Assembly: GCA_028532985.1 (NCBI GenBank)
Contig: JANCIK010000015.1
Coordinates: 97,176-161,175, forward strand
Length of the DNA: 64,000 nucleotides
From: Stropharia rugosoannulata
Taxonomy: Eukaryota; Basidiomycota; Agaricomycetes; Agaricales; Strophariaceae
Direction of reading: 5' to 3'
The translations under genes were made by a program, and so were the position numbers. Numbering within the stretch: position 1 is the first letter of the stretch; every line of letters begins with the position of its first letter. Positions 22,272-33,356 of the stretch are shown here, piece by piece. The notes below the pieces were generated by a model. The model saw only the letters and a program-made list of their open reading frames with translations. It was not told where the DNA came from and did no database searches.

Positions 22272-24657
22272 ATGCCTGAGGATAGAGAAAGTGATGCTAC
22301 CTACTGGCTTTTTAACCTTGGTTTTCAGAGACTCCAGAGTGAAAATACAAACCTGGATTTACTGGGACTTCATGCCGATGCAACTGCAGCAGAAGAGGCT
22401 TTATACAATGCCCAGAGTGGTCATGTTATTCCTCTTACTCCAAACTGTGTAATGGAGAGGGGTACCTCTGGCTCACAGACTCGGCTTTGGCCCTCTGACT
22501 TTGCTGAAACATTGGAAAATCCTTGTCCAATGCCCCTTGATGTTATGACCTTGAAATGCGCTCACAAAGCAAATCGGGCCATAGTTTTGGATTTTGAGTA
22601 TTACTTTCTAAAGGTAAGATTTCTTTGTACGGTCAATGGAACAACTAATACATTTAATCACAGATCGCATACCTTACCCATACCTCTGTCCAATTTTATA
22701 GCAGACAGGTATGGAATGATTCGGTGCAACCAGTAAAGAAAACAGTAAGTTTACTTGGTATACTTGTGGAGTTGTTAACCACTCAAAATTAGGACCGGGG
22801 ATTTCGCATTGGATTAGCCCTGGAATTTGCGGACTACTTTATTGTTTTTATTACACACGATCTTGTATTTCAGGCAAGTATTGGTTTATATATTATTGGC
22901 TCAGTGTTTAACATTGTAACTTTCAGCCTACTTGGGGCGCTTCACTGCCTGAGCTTCTAGATGGTTATATTGACATATACCATAATTACGAGACATTCTT
23001 GGAGCATGTGGCTACATGGATCGTTGACCACGCAGTTATGTCGAAGCGCACAGGCCTTATTTGCGAGGTCATGAGAGATGCCAGTCATATTTGGTTTGGT
23101 GTGGGAGTGTATACTGTGTGTGAACTTCTTTTTATGGCAGGTAAGACTTTCTGCTATGCACTTTATGACCCCACAAATATGATTAATAACTCCATTTTTA
23201 TAGGTGTATCGCCATTTTTGCAAGAATTTGAAGTCTTTGATAATCCATCTCGTACTGCGCGGATTTGTGAGGCCTATTGGGCCTATAAGCATAAATCATT
23301 CACAGATTTACCGTAAGTTCCTTGAGTTCCTTGTATCTCTATAGTATACTATATTAAGATAACCATTTATTAGGGGTCTTCTTAGACCATGTATGAGAAA
23401 CCATATTTTTGCTCCTACAACGGAGCAGTGTTTGGTATATGCAAACTGGCTGCATGTATATGCCAAGAAAATGTCTGCCGTTACTCATCGTATGGCGGAT
23501 CTTATCGAACTATATGTGGTCAGTATATTTTATATGAAATTATACAAGTATGAACTCATAAATTACTGTTGTAGTCCAATATAAAGACCTTCGGAAGCCA
23601 AAATGGTGTCTGGTTTCGATCGTACACAGATGACAACTCCCTCCCTCCACTTTTTGATGTTTTTGAACCAAATTACATTAGGGCAGCACTAACTTTAAAG
23701 GAAATCCGTCTGGGTGAGCTGATTTTTGGACCTAAGCAATGTGTACTGCTCGGATTGGAGCCAGCCAAGGATAATGCCTTAATACGAATGTTTGCCTATG
23801 AAGGTATATTTTTTGAATACTGGTTTGAATCTCATTCTAATAAAATCTATTTGTAAAGGCCTTCTTGATGAACCGACATATCTTACCACTTACGAAACTT
23901 TATTCGCACCTTATACTCCAACTACATGGAGACGTCGACCAACACTTACATATCGCATGCAAAAACAGGTGTGGTGCATTACACCAAACTTCCCTGACAA
24001 CTCATTAGCATTACCCACACTTAAAAAAAGGTTAGTTTTTATTATTTGTGGTGTAACTTTACTGGAATTCCATGAATATAGTGCCTGCCAACCAAAGAAG
24101 ATTACTGAAATCACTGGAGAGAAACGGGCGGCTATGTTTTTTCAGTCAATCATTACTGAAACCAAACGTGTTTCCATTGGTCCCTTGGAGTACTGTGGAA
24201 ATGCAAAAGTTATCAAGCTGCCTCACCAACAAACATTGTATGTTTCTTACAATCCTCTAATCTTTTGTACGCTGAACATCTCCTCAGGATATCGGTTGTG
24301 CGACATGATCCAGCTCTCCCTCTCCACTATGCATCTCGTGAGATAATTGGACTTGAACGCAGGTCAAATGGTCTGGACCGCAGTGGCAAGGCAAAATTAA
24401 TTATGACTGCAACTCAAAAGCGGAAGCGCTTACAGATCATGGAAACAACTCTATCACATTCTCATTCTTCATCATCCCCTGCACCTCAACATTCTGAACC
24501 TTCTTCTGAACATGCATCTACCTCTTCTGTGCTGCCTTTGTCCATCAAGAAGCGTCGCTTAAGTGCTGATAAAGCGCTAGTGGTCTCTATGTTGGGAGAT
24601 GATAGTGTAGATATAGACTCAATTTCTATTGGTCGTAAGAAGAGAATGTACAAGTAG
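22272..24657 (+). CDS. Intact 10-exon gene, 632-aa nuclear-type protein of unknown family
   Basis: I do not recognise this family. Ten exons join without any frame conflict: 22272-22613, 22664-22744, 22793-22873, 22927-23140, 23204-23312, 23374-23518, 23575-23803, 23859-24030, 24082-24237, 24288-24657. The intron at 22874-22926 has GC-AG borders; the others are GT-AG. Residues 1-200 are acidic to neutral; the middle is rich in aromatic residues (e.g. DASHIWFGVGVYTVCELLF, WFRSYTDDNSLPPLFDVFEP); a conserved-looking block HDPALPLHYASREIIGLERR precedes a basic, Ser-rich tail with KRKR and IKKRRL nuclear-localisation-like motifs. The start follows a promoter-like AT-rich region. The hydrophobic segments are too short and broken for confident membrane spans. 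Perfect preservation beside decayed host genes suggests selection or a recent arrival. Confidence 0.75.
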
Positions 24658-27600
24658 TAGTAAGTAGAATAGCTTTTAATTAGCAATGAAGATTCTTGGT
24701 AATTTGGTAATTGTCTTATTTGATGCACAGTGCCTGCTTTGTTGCACGTATTGTGACGGTGTCGGTGTCACGAATCATTTTATAAAGCAGGACCAAATGG
24801 TATAGTATCGGTAATGACCATGGCCGTCTGGTGGGGCCGAGGCCTTCTCGCGCGTACTCAGTATCAAGACGATAGCTCAACAGAATGGCCATTGTTTGTG
24901 ACTGACCTCAGGCTTTCCTTGGATGCAATGATTTGTTCCTTCAACCCGAGGCAAGTGCGAACAAAACATAAATCGAAAGGTGAATCTGCCACTCCGTCTG
25001 CAAAACGGTATGTATTTATTTCGGATGTGGATATATGTTACTGACATATAAGTATAGTCTGTACGTATAACGTGTTAAAAACATTTTCTTGCCTGTATAC
25101 ATCTGATACCCGGGTCCCCTGATATAATCTCATTTTGATAACTTGCGCGTACCAATACGATTGCTCTACTTGATCCTGTATGACTTTACATCGCTTGTAG
25201 CTATATAATGCATTTCTTGATGAGCTACCTATTTCCCCAGAACGTCAAAACTCGGGCTACATTGATCACGACAGGTTACAAATCAAGTGAGGTGGAGAGA
25301 AATAGCCTTAAAAGGCACATACCTGGTAGCGGACCTATGCTTCACGAACTAGAACTAGAAATGATGCATGGCTGAAGCTTTGAAACTTGGAACGATGCAT
25401 TAGTAGTGACCGACTCGGACATGCCTGGATAGTGGTACTAACCTAGATTTAATGGAGGTGCACTGGGCGTGGAGTAAGATCAATATGGTAGACTCGGACT
25501 CGCATCGCAGAAACGTAGAGAGTACGTTGTAGGAAGGATGGGCATTGACTCCCTGAACCGCTAATCAACTACTGCGTACAACAAAATAAGCAACTACAAT
25601 TGACAAAAAAAAACTAAAAAACACCGTCTGCAACACAAATAAAACATAAGTAGCTACATAAAGGTCAGACCAGGTATGAAACACATATACAGAAAGCACG
25701 TGTGAACAAAACAACCACGTCTTCGAAAGACTTTTGATAACCAAGATAGAGCACCGGTTTGATTCCAAAGTCAGGACAACGGCGTATAACAGCGCCCTAG
25801 TATGATTACACCATGCAGATTTGTTTTAGTCTGAGATAAGCAGCTAATGAGATACACAACTTACAGGAGAGGAGCAAAAGGTTCAATTGTCCAAAAGATG
25901 CATTACTTGATCATCCGCGAGAGCGCGAGCAACCCACCATCACGTCTGTCGTATGCACTCCGCCCCTGGGCTGCAGCCTGCAGATAATTTTCGCAACATA
26001 GGCAGTCACTGTCTGCTTCCTTTGTGCGACGCTCTTCGAGGCAGTGCGCAATGCGCATTGCACTCTGCCAGTTGAGTGCGGTTTCATTTGGTTTGTCGTA
26101 ATCGCCTTAACTGAAGCACGTACTGTCATAATATAGACTACTTACATACGAGGCGTGCCGCGGGAGGCCCAGCTCGCAGGAGCAGTCGACCGTGTGACGA
26201 CTAGCTAAGTCGTCGCGCTGCGGGACGGACATAACTTGCTGTGTGTGATATCAAGCGGCATTGCGCAAAAAGGACTCGGACACTCTCCGGTCTCGACAAG
26301 TCAGTGACCGCATGAGGTCGGATGCGGGAGAACTTCCCCTACATTCTGCTAGGTAAGTGCGGTCTTGTTTGAATCGTCTCCATTTCACTAACTTTTTGTA
26401 TCTTCATGAACTTGTCAGTGATATGGCTTCCATGAGCCTCATGCGGGCGAAGCACATGTTCTGGTCAACAACGTCAGCGGCCGTACTCACACGCCCCAGC
26501 CCGGAATACAAAAGTCCTGGATCAAGGTACGTCAGTTATACATACAATAAGAATGGATTATGTACTTACTTGAGCACGTCATGCAGTGCCATGCGCTGCG
26601 GAAGAACAAGGGATATGTAATTGGCATCAATTCCCCAAAGATAATGCTAAACTTACCGTATAACCATCGCACTGGGCAGAGGTATTCAACTTGCCGTACA
26701 TGATTCCACACGACCACCATGCCCAATGTGAGTCCTACCCGCTGGACTAGGAACCGGTGCAGCAATTTAAATTGAGAGGCGCCTTATTGCGTTGCTCGAT
26801 CCGATTCAGCTCAACGTCTTCGCATGCATGCAGTCGCAGGCGAACGACAATGGCTCTTCACAAGGTCAGTTCATTTTCTGTGGCAGTCAATCTCCGCTGA
26901 CTTACGGCTGACCGCCATTCGCGCGTGGCCCACCTGCCCTGCTACTGTTGCTCTGTGCAGCAGACGATGCGGACCTGCAAATCGGTTCGGGCGCTAGCAG
27001 TTAGCTTCGTCCGTGCTGTGAGTACCCAACGTCTACAGTTGCCGCAAGGCAGGACTCGAGGGACGTCAGTTCATTAATACATTAGTATAAGAAACCGAAT
27101 TGACTCACTTTGGCGTTCACCCTCTCTCGCGGGTCGTAGTCTCAGCATCCTGGAACGCTCTCGGGCCATCCGTTTCGCCCGGAACTGGCGTCGGATGTGC
27201 GTTGCAGCGCTGTTGCTGCGAGCCAGGCCTGCTTGGAGGCAATAAACCAGCAGCTCGCCGACCTTGGGACGAACAGCGCGATGTACGAGACAGGTCAGCG
27301 CAGTCCGAGCGAGTCCACTAAACGATATTTATTATTGACGAACGCGGCGTAACAACTTCTGTCTTGTGCAGTCGAGGTGCATCGTCCACTGTTAAGATCG
27401 TCTCATAGCCGATATCGAACCAGTACTACATCGTTCTAAACGACACGTCAGAGCAAGGAAGTCGTCCGAGGAGCAGTCGAACTCACCCATGTCGATGGTG
27501 AACCAGTACCAGATTCGTGCTGTATGCATTGAGAGGAGAGCTGAGCTGGGAACTGCATAAAAGAGAGGTTAGTTGGGCTGCTTATATAGGTTTCTGAACG

Positions 27601-29778
27601 GGTGTAGTAGTATACGGAATACGTACCCGAATAGATTTGTGGTGGTGAGGGAACGGAACAAACCTGTGTGCAGGGTCTCGAGTGTTATGTGTCTGCTATT
27701 AGTAAGCAAGCACCAGTGTCATGGTCCCTCTCTCCGTTAGTCAATTCGGACTCGGATTCCATTCTTGCGTATTACAATTTAGCAGAGCATAATGTTATTC
27801 TTTAACAGAACTTTTGAGTGATACTTCTAGTAGTTATATATCAGACATAGTTTAAGCTGACTGCCTAAGAGAAGAGAGAATATATTATCCACTGATTGCA
27901 CACCATTTCCAGTGAGCTGCATATCTGAGTGTCCAACCCGTTTCGTAGATCTTTACAGATACACTCTCGGCTCCCATATGCTCACGGCACTCACATATTA
28001 CAGGTAATTCAACGGGAACTTAAATGCGCGTGTAGATTCGGAGTCTACGCCTGAATCGAGGGCGCACATTCCATACAATCTTCACGAGCTCGAAGCTAAC
28101 TTGCAAGCGTTCTCTTGATACTAAACATGCTAATAGCTGGACCTTAATGGTCAGCGGACTTGGCGTAAATGCGTAGACAAACTGTAATTCCCAGAACATT
28201 TGGAACAAAGACAGGGGTGGGGTACGTACGCTCTTGTGTTCTAAGGCCCAAGTCAGAACTGACATTCCCAAAAACGAAATACATATTATCTGTATGAGGA
28301 CCTCAATCCATATGAATGTTTACATATAAACAAGATGTAGTACTAGTCTGGCGTGCAGGAAATGTTGCCCACCGTACGTGAAGTTCCTGCACGCACCCTC
28401 CAATCCAGAGCTAGTCGCTCGGTTGGAAGGCTCAGTGAGGCATTAGTACGGCATTACATAAATATTAAGTCATTCTGATTGACAAAATAACCCGCCCTTT
28501 TTTGTGCAAAGTTGCACGAACATGCGGGGTGGAGGAGGGTGCGGGTGGAGGGGAAAATGTACAATATATTTTCATTATTCGCAGTCGAACTGTACTCAAT
28601 GCGGAAACATATCTATATGACATATACCATTGCGTAAGTAAGGGACTTTCTCGTTGGGTCGCGCAATACGTACTTTTGCGCATCCCGCATTCAAACGAGA
28701 TGTCCACCAATGCACGCAAGCTAAACGGTGCGCTCACCTGCGCTCACCTATACCTCAGCTTCTACTGGTATACTAGAGTATGTTACAACTGTAATACAAC
28801 TATTATTTTAGTCAAAACTGTGTATAACGTGAACAACGCACTACGCGGCACCCTTCACATCTAGCGCGCACCTTTCTTCCCATTGCTACTGCTAGCGCAT
28901 GCATCTTCCTCGGTTCCCATGTGTAATAGCACTGATTTTAGACTCTTTCCAAGCTTGTTTTCGCCCAGGAAATGTTTCATTTTGTGTAAAGAAGCGCAAG
29001 ACGGATATATGGAGGAGATGGGAAACATTGTCAGTGAACATTCGTTCCTCATTCACCAGTCGACTCATATATGTATCTTATATACCCTAACTAATATGTA
29101 ATCATAATATGTGCTTTTTAATTATATAAAAATCGACCTGTTTCTGCGTGTCACAGAAAATGTTGAGCAAGCAGTGCACTTACCGCGCTCACACGGACAC
29201 AAACACATACGGGACATGTCCCATCTATGGACGAATTGTAGTATACACCCATGCCGACGCATTAACCGTATAATCCGTGTGAGTTGCGCTGAATGCAATC
29301 CCACACTCACTGCACGCATCTTCCAACACAATGGCTCTTGCTAATAGTACCAGATCTCAGAATGGCTTGGCACCTACATTTCCACGTTACATAAGACTTC
29401 TGGAACGATTCCAGAGCTAATAAATCATGGCGTGTCTGTGCAGAATTGTAAATAGAGTACTTTTGAGATGCCGTGTGGATGAAGTTATATCCCCCTAGTT
29501 TTCTCACTTCAGATGTTATGTACACTACATACATTTTGTATTAGCTCTAGCCGTTAAATAACATAGTTGTACAACGGATATTTGCATACTAATACTAGTG
29601 CGTTTGGATACTAAATTGTTGTAGCCTGACCTCACGAGATGCGCAATGTCCAATCAACAGCTGCCTCGCGTGCGCCTCACACTGATGGTTCTGTATCCCA
29701 AGCTTGTATACCCTTCATATATTCCTAGTTGAAATTTTCCCGGAGTTCTACAGTTACATTACATGTAGTACACGCCTC
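24658..29778. other. Five-kb gene-poor stretch
   Basis: Open frames are short and unlinked. Apart from a possible exon pair at 26419-26655, I see no coding evidence. Around 24814-25010 a frame with a start (MTMAVWWGRGLLA) ends before a donor-like site but leads nowhere. No RNA gene was recognised. Confidence 0.45.
26419..26655 (+). other. Possible decayed exon pair of a secreted-type protein
   Basis: An acceptor at 26411-26418, donor at 26527 (GTACGT) and acceptor at 26581-26586 delimit two pieces that read EPHAGEAHVLVNNVSGRT with QPGIQKSWIK, and CAAEEQGICNWHQFPKDN with AKLT. Both look like protein rather than noise, and the join keeps frame. A possible later piece near 26678-26715 reads WAEVFNLPYMIPHDHH. 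I cannot name the family, and no complete gene could be built. Confidence 0.25.
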
Positions 29779-30950
29779 AAGACGATGTATCGACGTCCCG
29801 CCAGCTCTCTCTCTCGCAATACATATCATGGCCGGACTTTCACTAAATACACAGCATTCCAAACGATGTTATACGGGCTCTTGGGACGAGGTCAAGGCAC
29901 CGCGGCGAGCGGCGCATAATGTGGAGGGGTACAAGATGATGAGGAGTAGCGCACATGCGCTGCTATAGCACAGGTGTATTACATGGCCTCTATCCTATTT
30001 ATTAACACTTCTCATTTATTCCCCCAAGTTCAATCTCGGAAACAACAAACCAAGGTGTCTGTAAGGACGTTGTCCTTACATCGATCTCTTGGGGTTTGTC
30101 ACCTGACGCGTTCTATAAGACGCGTCCCTTCTCGCTTCGTCCTTCAGACCTTTTCTTGGCTCTCACATCCATCCTGTCGTCGTTGCTCTCTTGTCGTAGC
30201 CTACGAAGTCTCGAATACACACACGTTCTGTTTCCGTTTGTGTGATTCGTGGGCCTTCTTCTCTCCTCTCAGTGTTTGCCGCACGGCAGCTTTCTAGTGT
30301 CAAGACGACGTCTCAACGTCCGGCAACTTACACTCTCTCATAATATGAATCATGGCTTGACTACAATCCAACACACCATTCATAACAGCAAGTTTATAAG
30401 GCTCTGGGGCCGAGGTTGAGGCCTCGCAGCGAGCGGCGCACAAGATAGACGAGTGCAAGCCAGTGAGGAGCAGCTCGCACGCTCTGTGACAATAGCTGCT
30501 ATCCTACTCCTCCTGACAATGACGTACGAAGGTCTCAAGATGATGTATCGACGTCACGATAATGCCCTCCTGAGACATAGCTTATGACTAAGATATCCCC
30601 CACTCAAGTCAATTTTTTGTGGCTTTGAGGCAATGTTGAGGCTCCGCGGAGAGCAGTGCACCAGGGGGAAGAGAAGAGACTGTTGTGGCGAGGGAGGAGC
30701 AGCGCGCAAGCACTGCAAAGATACAGGTGGGTTGCATAGCCTTCATCTTGTTCAACAAGTATTGCCGATGCTACAAACATGCTCAGACGCGATGTATAGA
30801 CGTCCCGCCAACGCCTTCCTGCTGAACATGTCAGAGCCAACCAGGAAACGAGAATAGGGCGCTGGATGTCCGAGGTCTAGGCCCCGCGGCGAGTAAGAAT
30901 GGTAATATTCTCGTGCAGGAGCACTGCACGGCAATGCTTGTTACTTATGC
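29779..30950. repeat. Tandem array of four diverged GC-rich units
   Basis: Four copies share the same order of blocks. Block A (GATGTATCGACGTCCCGCCA and variants) is near 29782, 30305, 30541 and 30789. Block B (GAGGxxxAGGCxCCGCGGCGAG) follows 76-91 bp later near 29887, 30413, 30640 and 30870. Block C (GAGGAGCAGCxCGCAxGC) follows near 29940, 30467, 30693 and 30917. The last three units are spaced about 235-250 bp and the first about 520 bp upstream. Copies differ by many substitutions, so the array is old. No open frame is shared among units, which argues against a coding repeat. Confidence 0.6.
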
Positions 30951-31471
30951 GTTCAGTCGGTACATAGTTAGTATATAATGTCCGCATGTACATTTCATAT
31001 TAGTAGTTGAAATAAATGAAATTTGACAGGTTACCTAGCATGTGCATCAAACCTCGAATGGAGAACGGTGTTTAGCACTTGCAGCCAGTCTAACACGTAC
31101 ATACGGAGCTTGGAAGAATTCGACATGGCGGAAGTGTGGGATCCGCAGGGGACTGTGTGCTTTGCTCGGTTACCATGACCATGTCCTGCCAGCAAATGTC
31201 CTGCCCTTCTTATTGACAATGGGTAAATGGTATATGCATTCATGGTAATCTTACATAATAGACGGACAGAGCGGGACCAAGTGTAAAAGACCTGACGTGA
31301 CGACTTACATTCTGCCAGTACCCAATACAAAACAGTCGAAAACTTGTCTGTTCAACACACTAACCATTTTTGGTACTCTTATTTCTATACTTGGTTAGCT
31401 GATGCCAATTTTGACAACCGACGCATCTCGTACAAAGTAATATCTTTCTGTCTATAAATGAAAGCCCGCAT
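30951..31471. other. Gene-free spacer
   Basis: I see no coding sequence, repeat or RNA gene in this stretch. Confidence 0.45.
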
Positions 31472-32650
31472 CTACGACGACAACTGCCTATTCCGCCTGT
31501 GCGTGCGCATCTCGATCCCCGCATCCTCCTCCTCCCCCTCCTCGCCTTCCTCGTCTTCCTGCAGCAGCATCGAGGCCCTGGGAGGTACCAACCCCGTAGA
31601 TGGCACACCGAGGTTCGACGTAGGTGCGGACGCCGACCCCCTCGCCACCTCCCCATAGCTCGGCACCCTGCACATGCTGCTCAGCGGCGGGACACCACCC
31701 AAAAATCCCCGCACAGCAACCGCATAGTCCAGCGCCTCCGTCAGCGCGTGGTGCAGCAGCGCAGGCGCCGCCAGCACGCCCAGCAATGCGCTAGATGCGC
31801 TCCGCCCGCCTACTCCTGTGCCTAGAGCAGTTCCCGCGTTGGTATGTGGCGAAATCCCGAAATCAGGCGAGGTCGGCGGAGTGGTTGCAGAATGATGGAA
31901 CGGGAACCCAGTGTGAGGATGTTGTGCTGCACAGGTGATGTCGGTCGACTCCAGCTCGCGAACAGCAATGTATTTGTTTGCGTACTCGACGGGTTGAAGG
32001 CAAGCGATGCCGCAGGCACGCTATGTGGGCTTGGGGTGCCCACCACCGCACTCATCCCAACCAAGCGCGGGTTAGCGAAACTGTGCGGTGCTACAGGCGG
32101 GGCGCTATTCACCCCAGGTGGGCCAGGCAGCGCGGAAGTGCTCTGCATACCCACATCCACAGAATGGTATTGGTACACATCGTGTTCCTCCCCAGAGCTC
32201 ACGCATGACAGTGCCACGCTGCTCCCCCGCGTCAGCAACAGCATCTGCAGTGTCCATGTCCGCATCCTGATTCGTACTCCGTCTCCTCCCCCTCTCTTTT
32301 TCCTTTTTAAAAGGCTTCATTGTCCTGCAGCGCGCACACACTTGACACATGCGAGTGCGGCTCCCAGTCGACGATGCATACCTGCTCCGATGCATACCTG
32401 CTCCCAGCACTTGCCGCATCGCCCTTGACCAACCCCGTGTGCAGGTGCAACCCCAAGGCACTCGTGCTCGCAGTCGGCAACGCACCTGCACTCTGCGCGA
32501 GCACTGTAGCAGGCATGGTCGGCGCCTGGGGCAGCGGCAGCGGAGGGGGTTCGTATCCATATCTAAACGCAGCGGCACTCCGTGCGCACTCACACTCGCG
32601 CCAACACCGGCACCTGCGCTCGCGCACGGCTTATAGCTATACATATTGAA
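31472..32650 (-). pseudogene. Degenerate Ser/Pro-rich coding remnant, unknown family
   Basis: The minus strand is much more GC-rich than its surroundings and looks like old coding DNA. A frame ending at 31472 contains NKYIAVRELESTDIT, PFHHSATTPPTSPDFGISP, LLGVLAAPALLHHALTEALD and an acidic tail (EDEEGEEGEEEDAGIE). A second frame upstream carries GPPGVNSAPPVAPHSF and STSALGLHLHTGLVKG, and a third VDWEPHSHVSSVCALQDNEAF. These pieces cannot be joined by introns without frame conflict, so I read it as frameshifted. No domain is recognised; composition suggests a regulatory protein, but this is weak. Confidence 0.4.
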
Positions 32651-33356
32651 CTGCTGGAATGTGTTATTATTTTGTTTCTCACCCCTGAATTAAGTGTGAA
32701 TGATGCTCGCCGTCATATAATTCTTCTTAGAACCCTTGATTCAGATGACAAGCGCAGCAACAGGAACATATGTGCCCGTGTTCAACTGGGCCACTGGGTC
32801 CCCAAACAATGTGCCCCGCAACTGGGCGTCTGAGTCTTTAGGCAGGCAAGCGAGCCTGTTCGACCGCGTCTTGGAGGAGGTCAGGCGGACCGGGGGCGAC
32901 GAGGACGATGTTGGGACTAAGGTGTGTATATCGTGGTACGTGTTTGTGTTGTTGAACTCTTTTCTGGTTCAAGGGTTCTGTGATATGTAGACATAAAAAG
33001 AGACTATGGGCGCTGTCGTCCCGAGTCCCTTGCCTTCCACTGATGTACGTCCATAAGTTTCTGCCCCAGGAGGTGAGGGCATAAATCCTATAATCTCACT
33101 TTATTTTATATTTCGCTTTGGATATCTTCCTAATAGTGGTCCATGTAATAGTGGTCCATGCCGACATACAAAATTCTCGAAGCCACTAAAGAGTGCGTTC
33201 AAAAAACACTGTCTAAGAGTTAAGCATTACTGATATTGTGGTTTCTCAGAACTTTGGATTTAGATAGTGTAGTTACTAGTAATTCAGTAGTTGAGTTATG
33301 TAAATAGCAGGCAATAGACCAGTTACACATTCAAAATATGCAACAATAGTAAAAGT
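32651..33356. other. Spacer with one possible orphan first exon
   Basis: A frame from ATG at 32745 (MTSAATGTYVPVFNWATG, then NWASESLGRQASLFDRVLEE) runs to a donor-like GTGTGT near 32922, but no following exon was found. The rest is AT-rich and empty. Confidence 0.3.

Noticed and set aside
24658..29778. CRISPR-like or rRNA/tRNA loci in the long gene-poor stretches
   Set aside because: No regularly spaced identical repeats, no cloverleaf with a TTC-arm consensus and no rRNA signature were recognised; the organism is eukaryotic.
29779..30950. snoRNA genes in the tandem units
   Set aside because: GATGAT and CTGA words resemble C/D boxes in one unit only and are not conserved across units.
31458..32649. 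Several plus-strand frames of about 100-190 codons
   Set aside because: They mirror the GC-rich minus-strand remnant, whose protein-like strings are more convincing.
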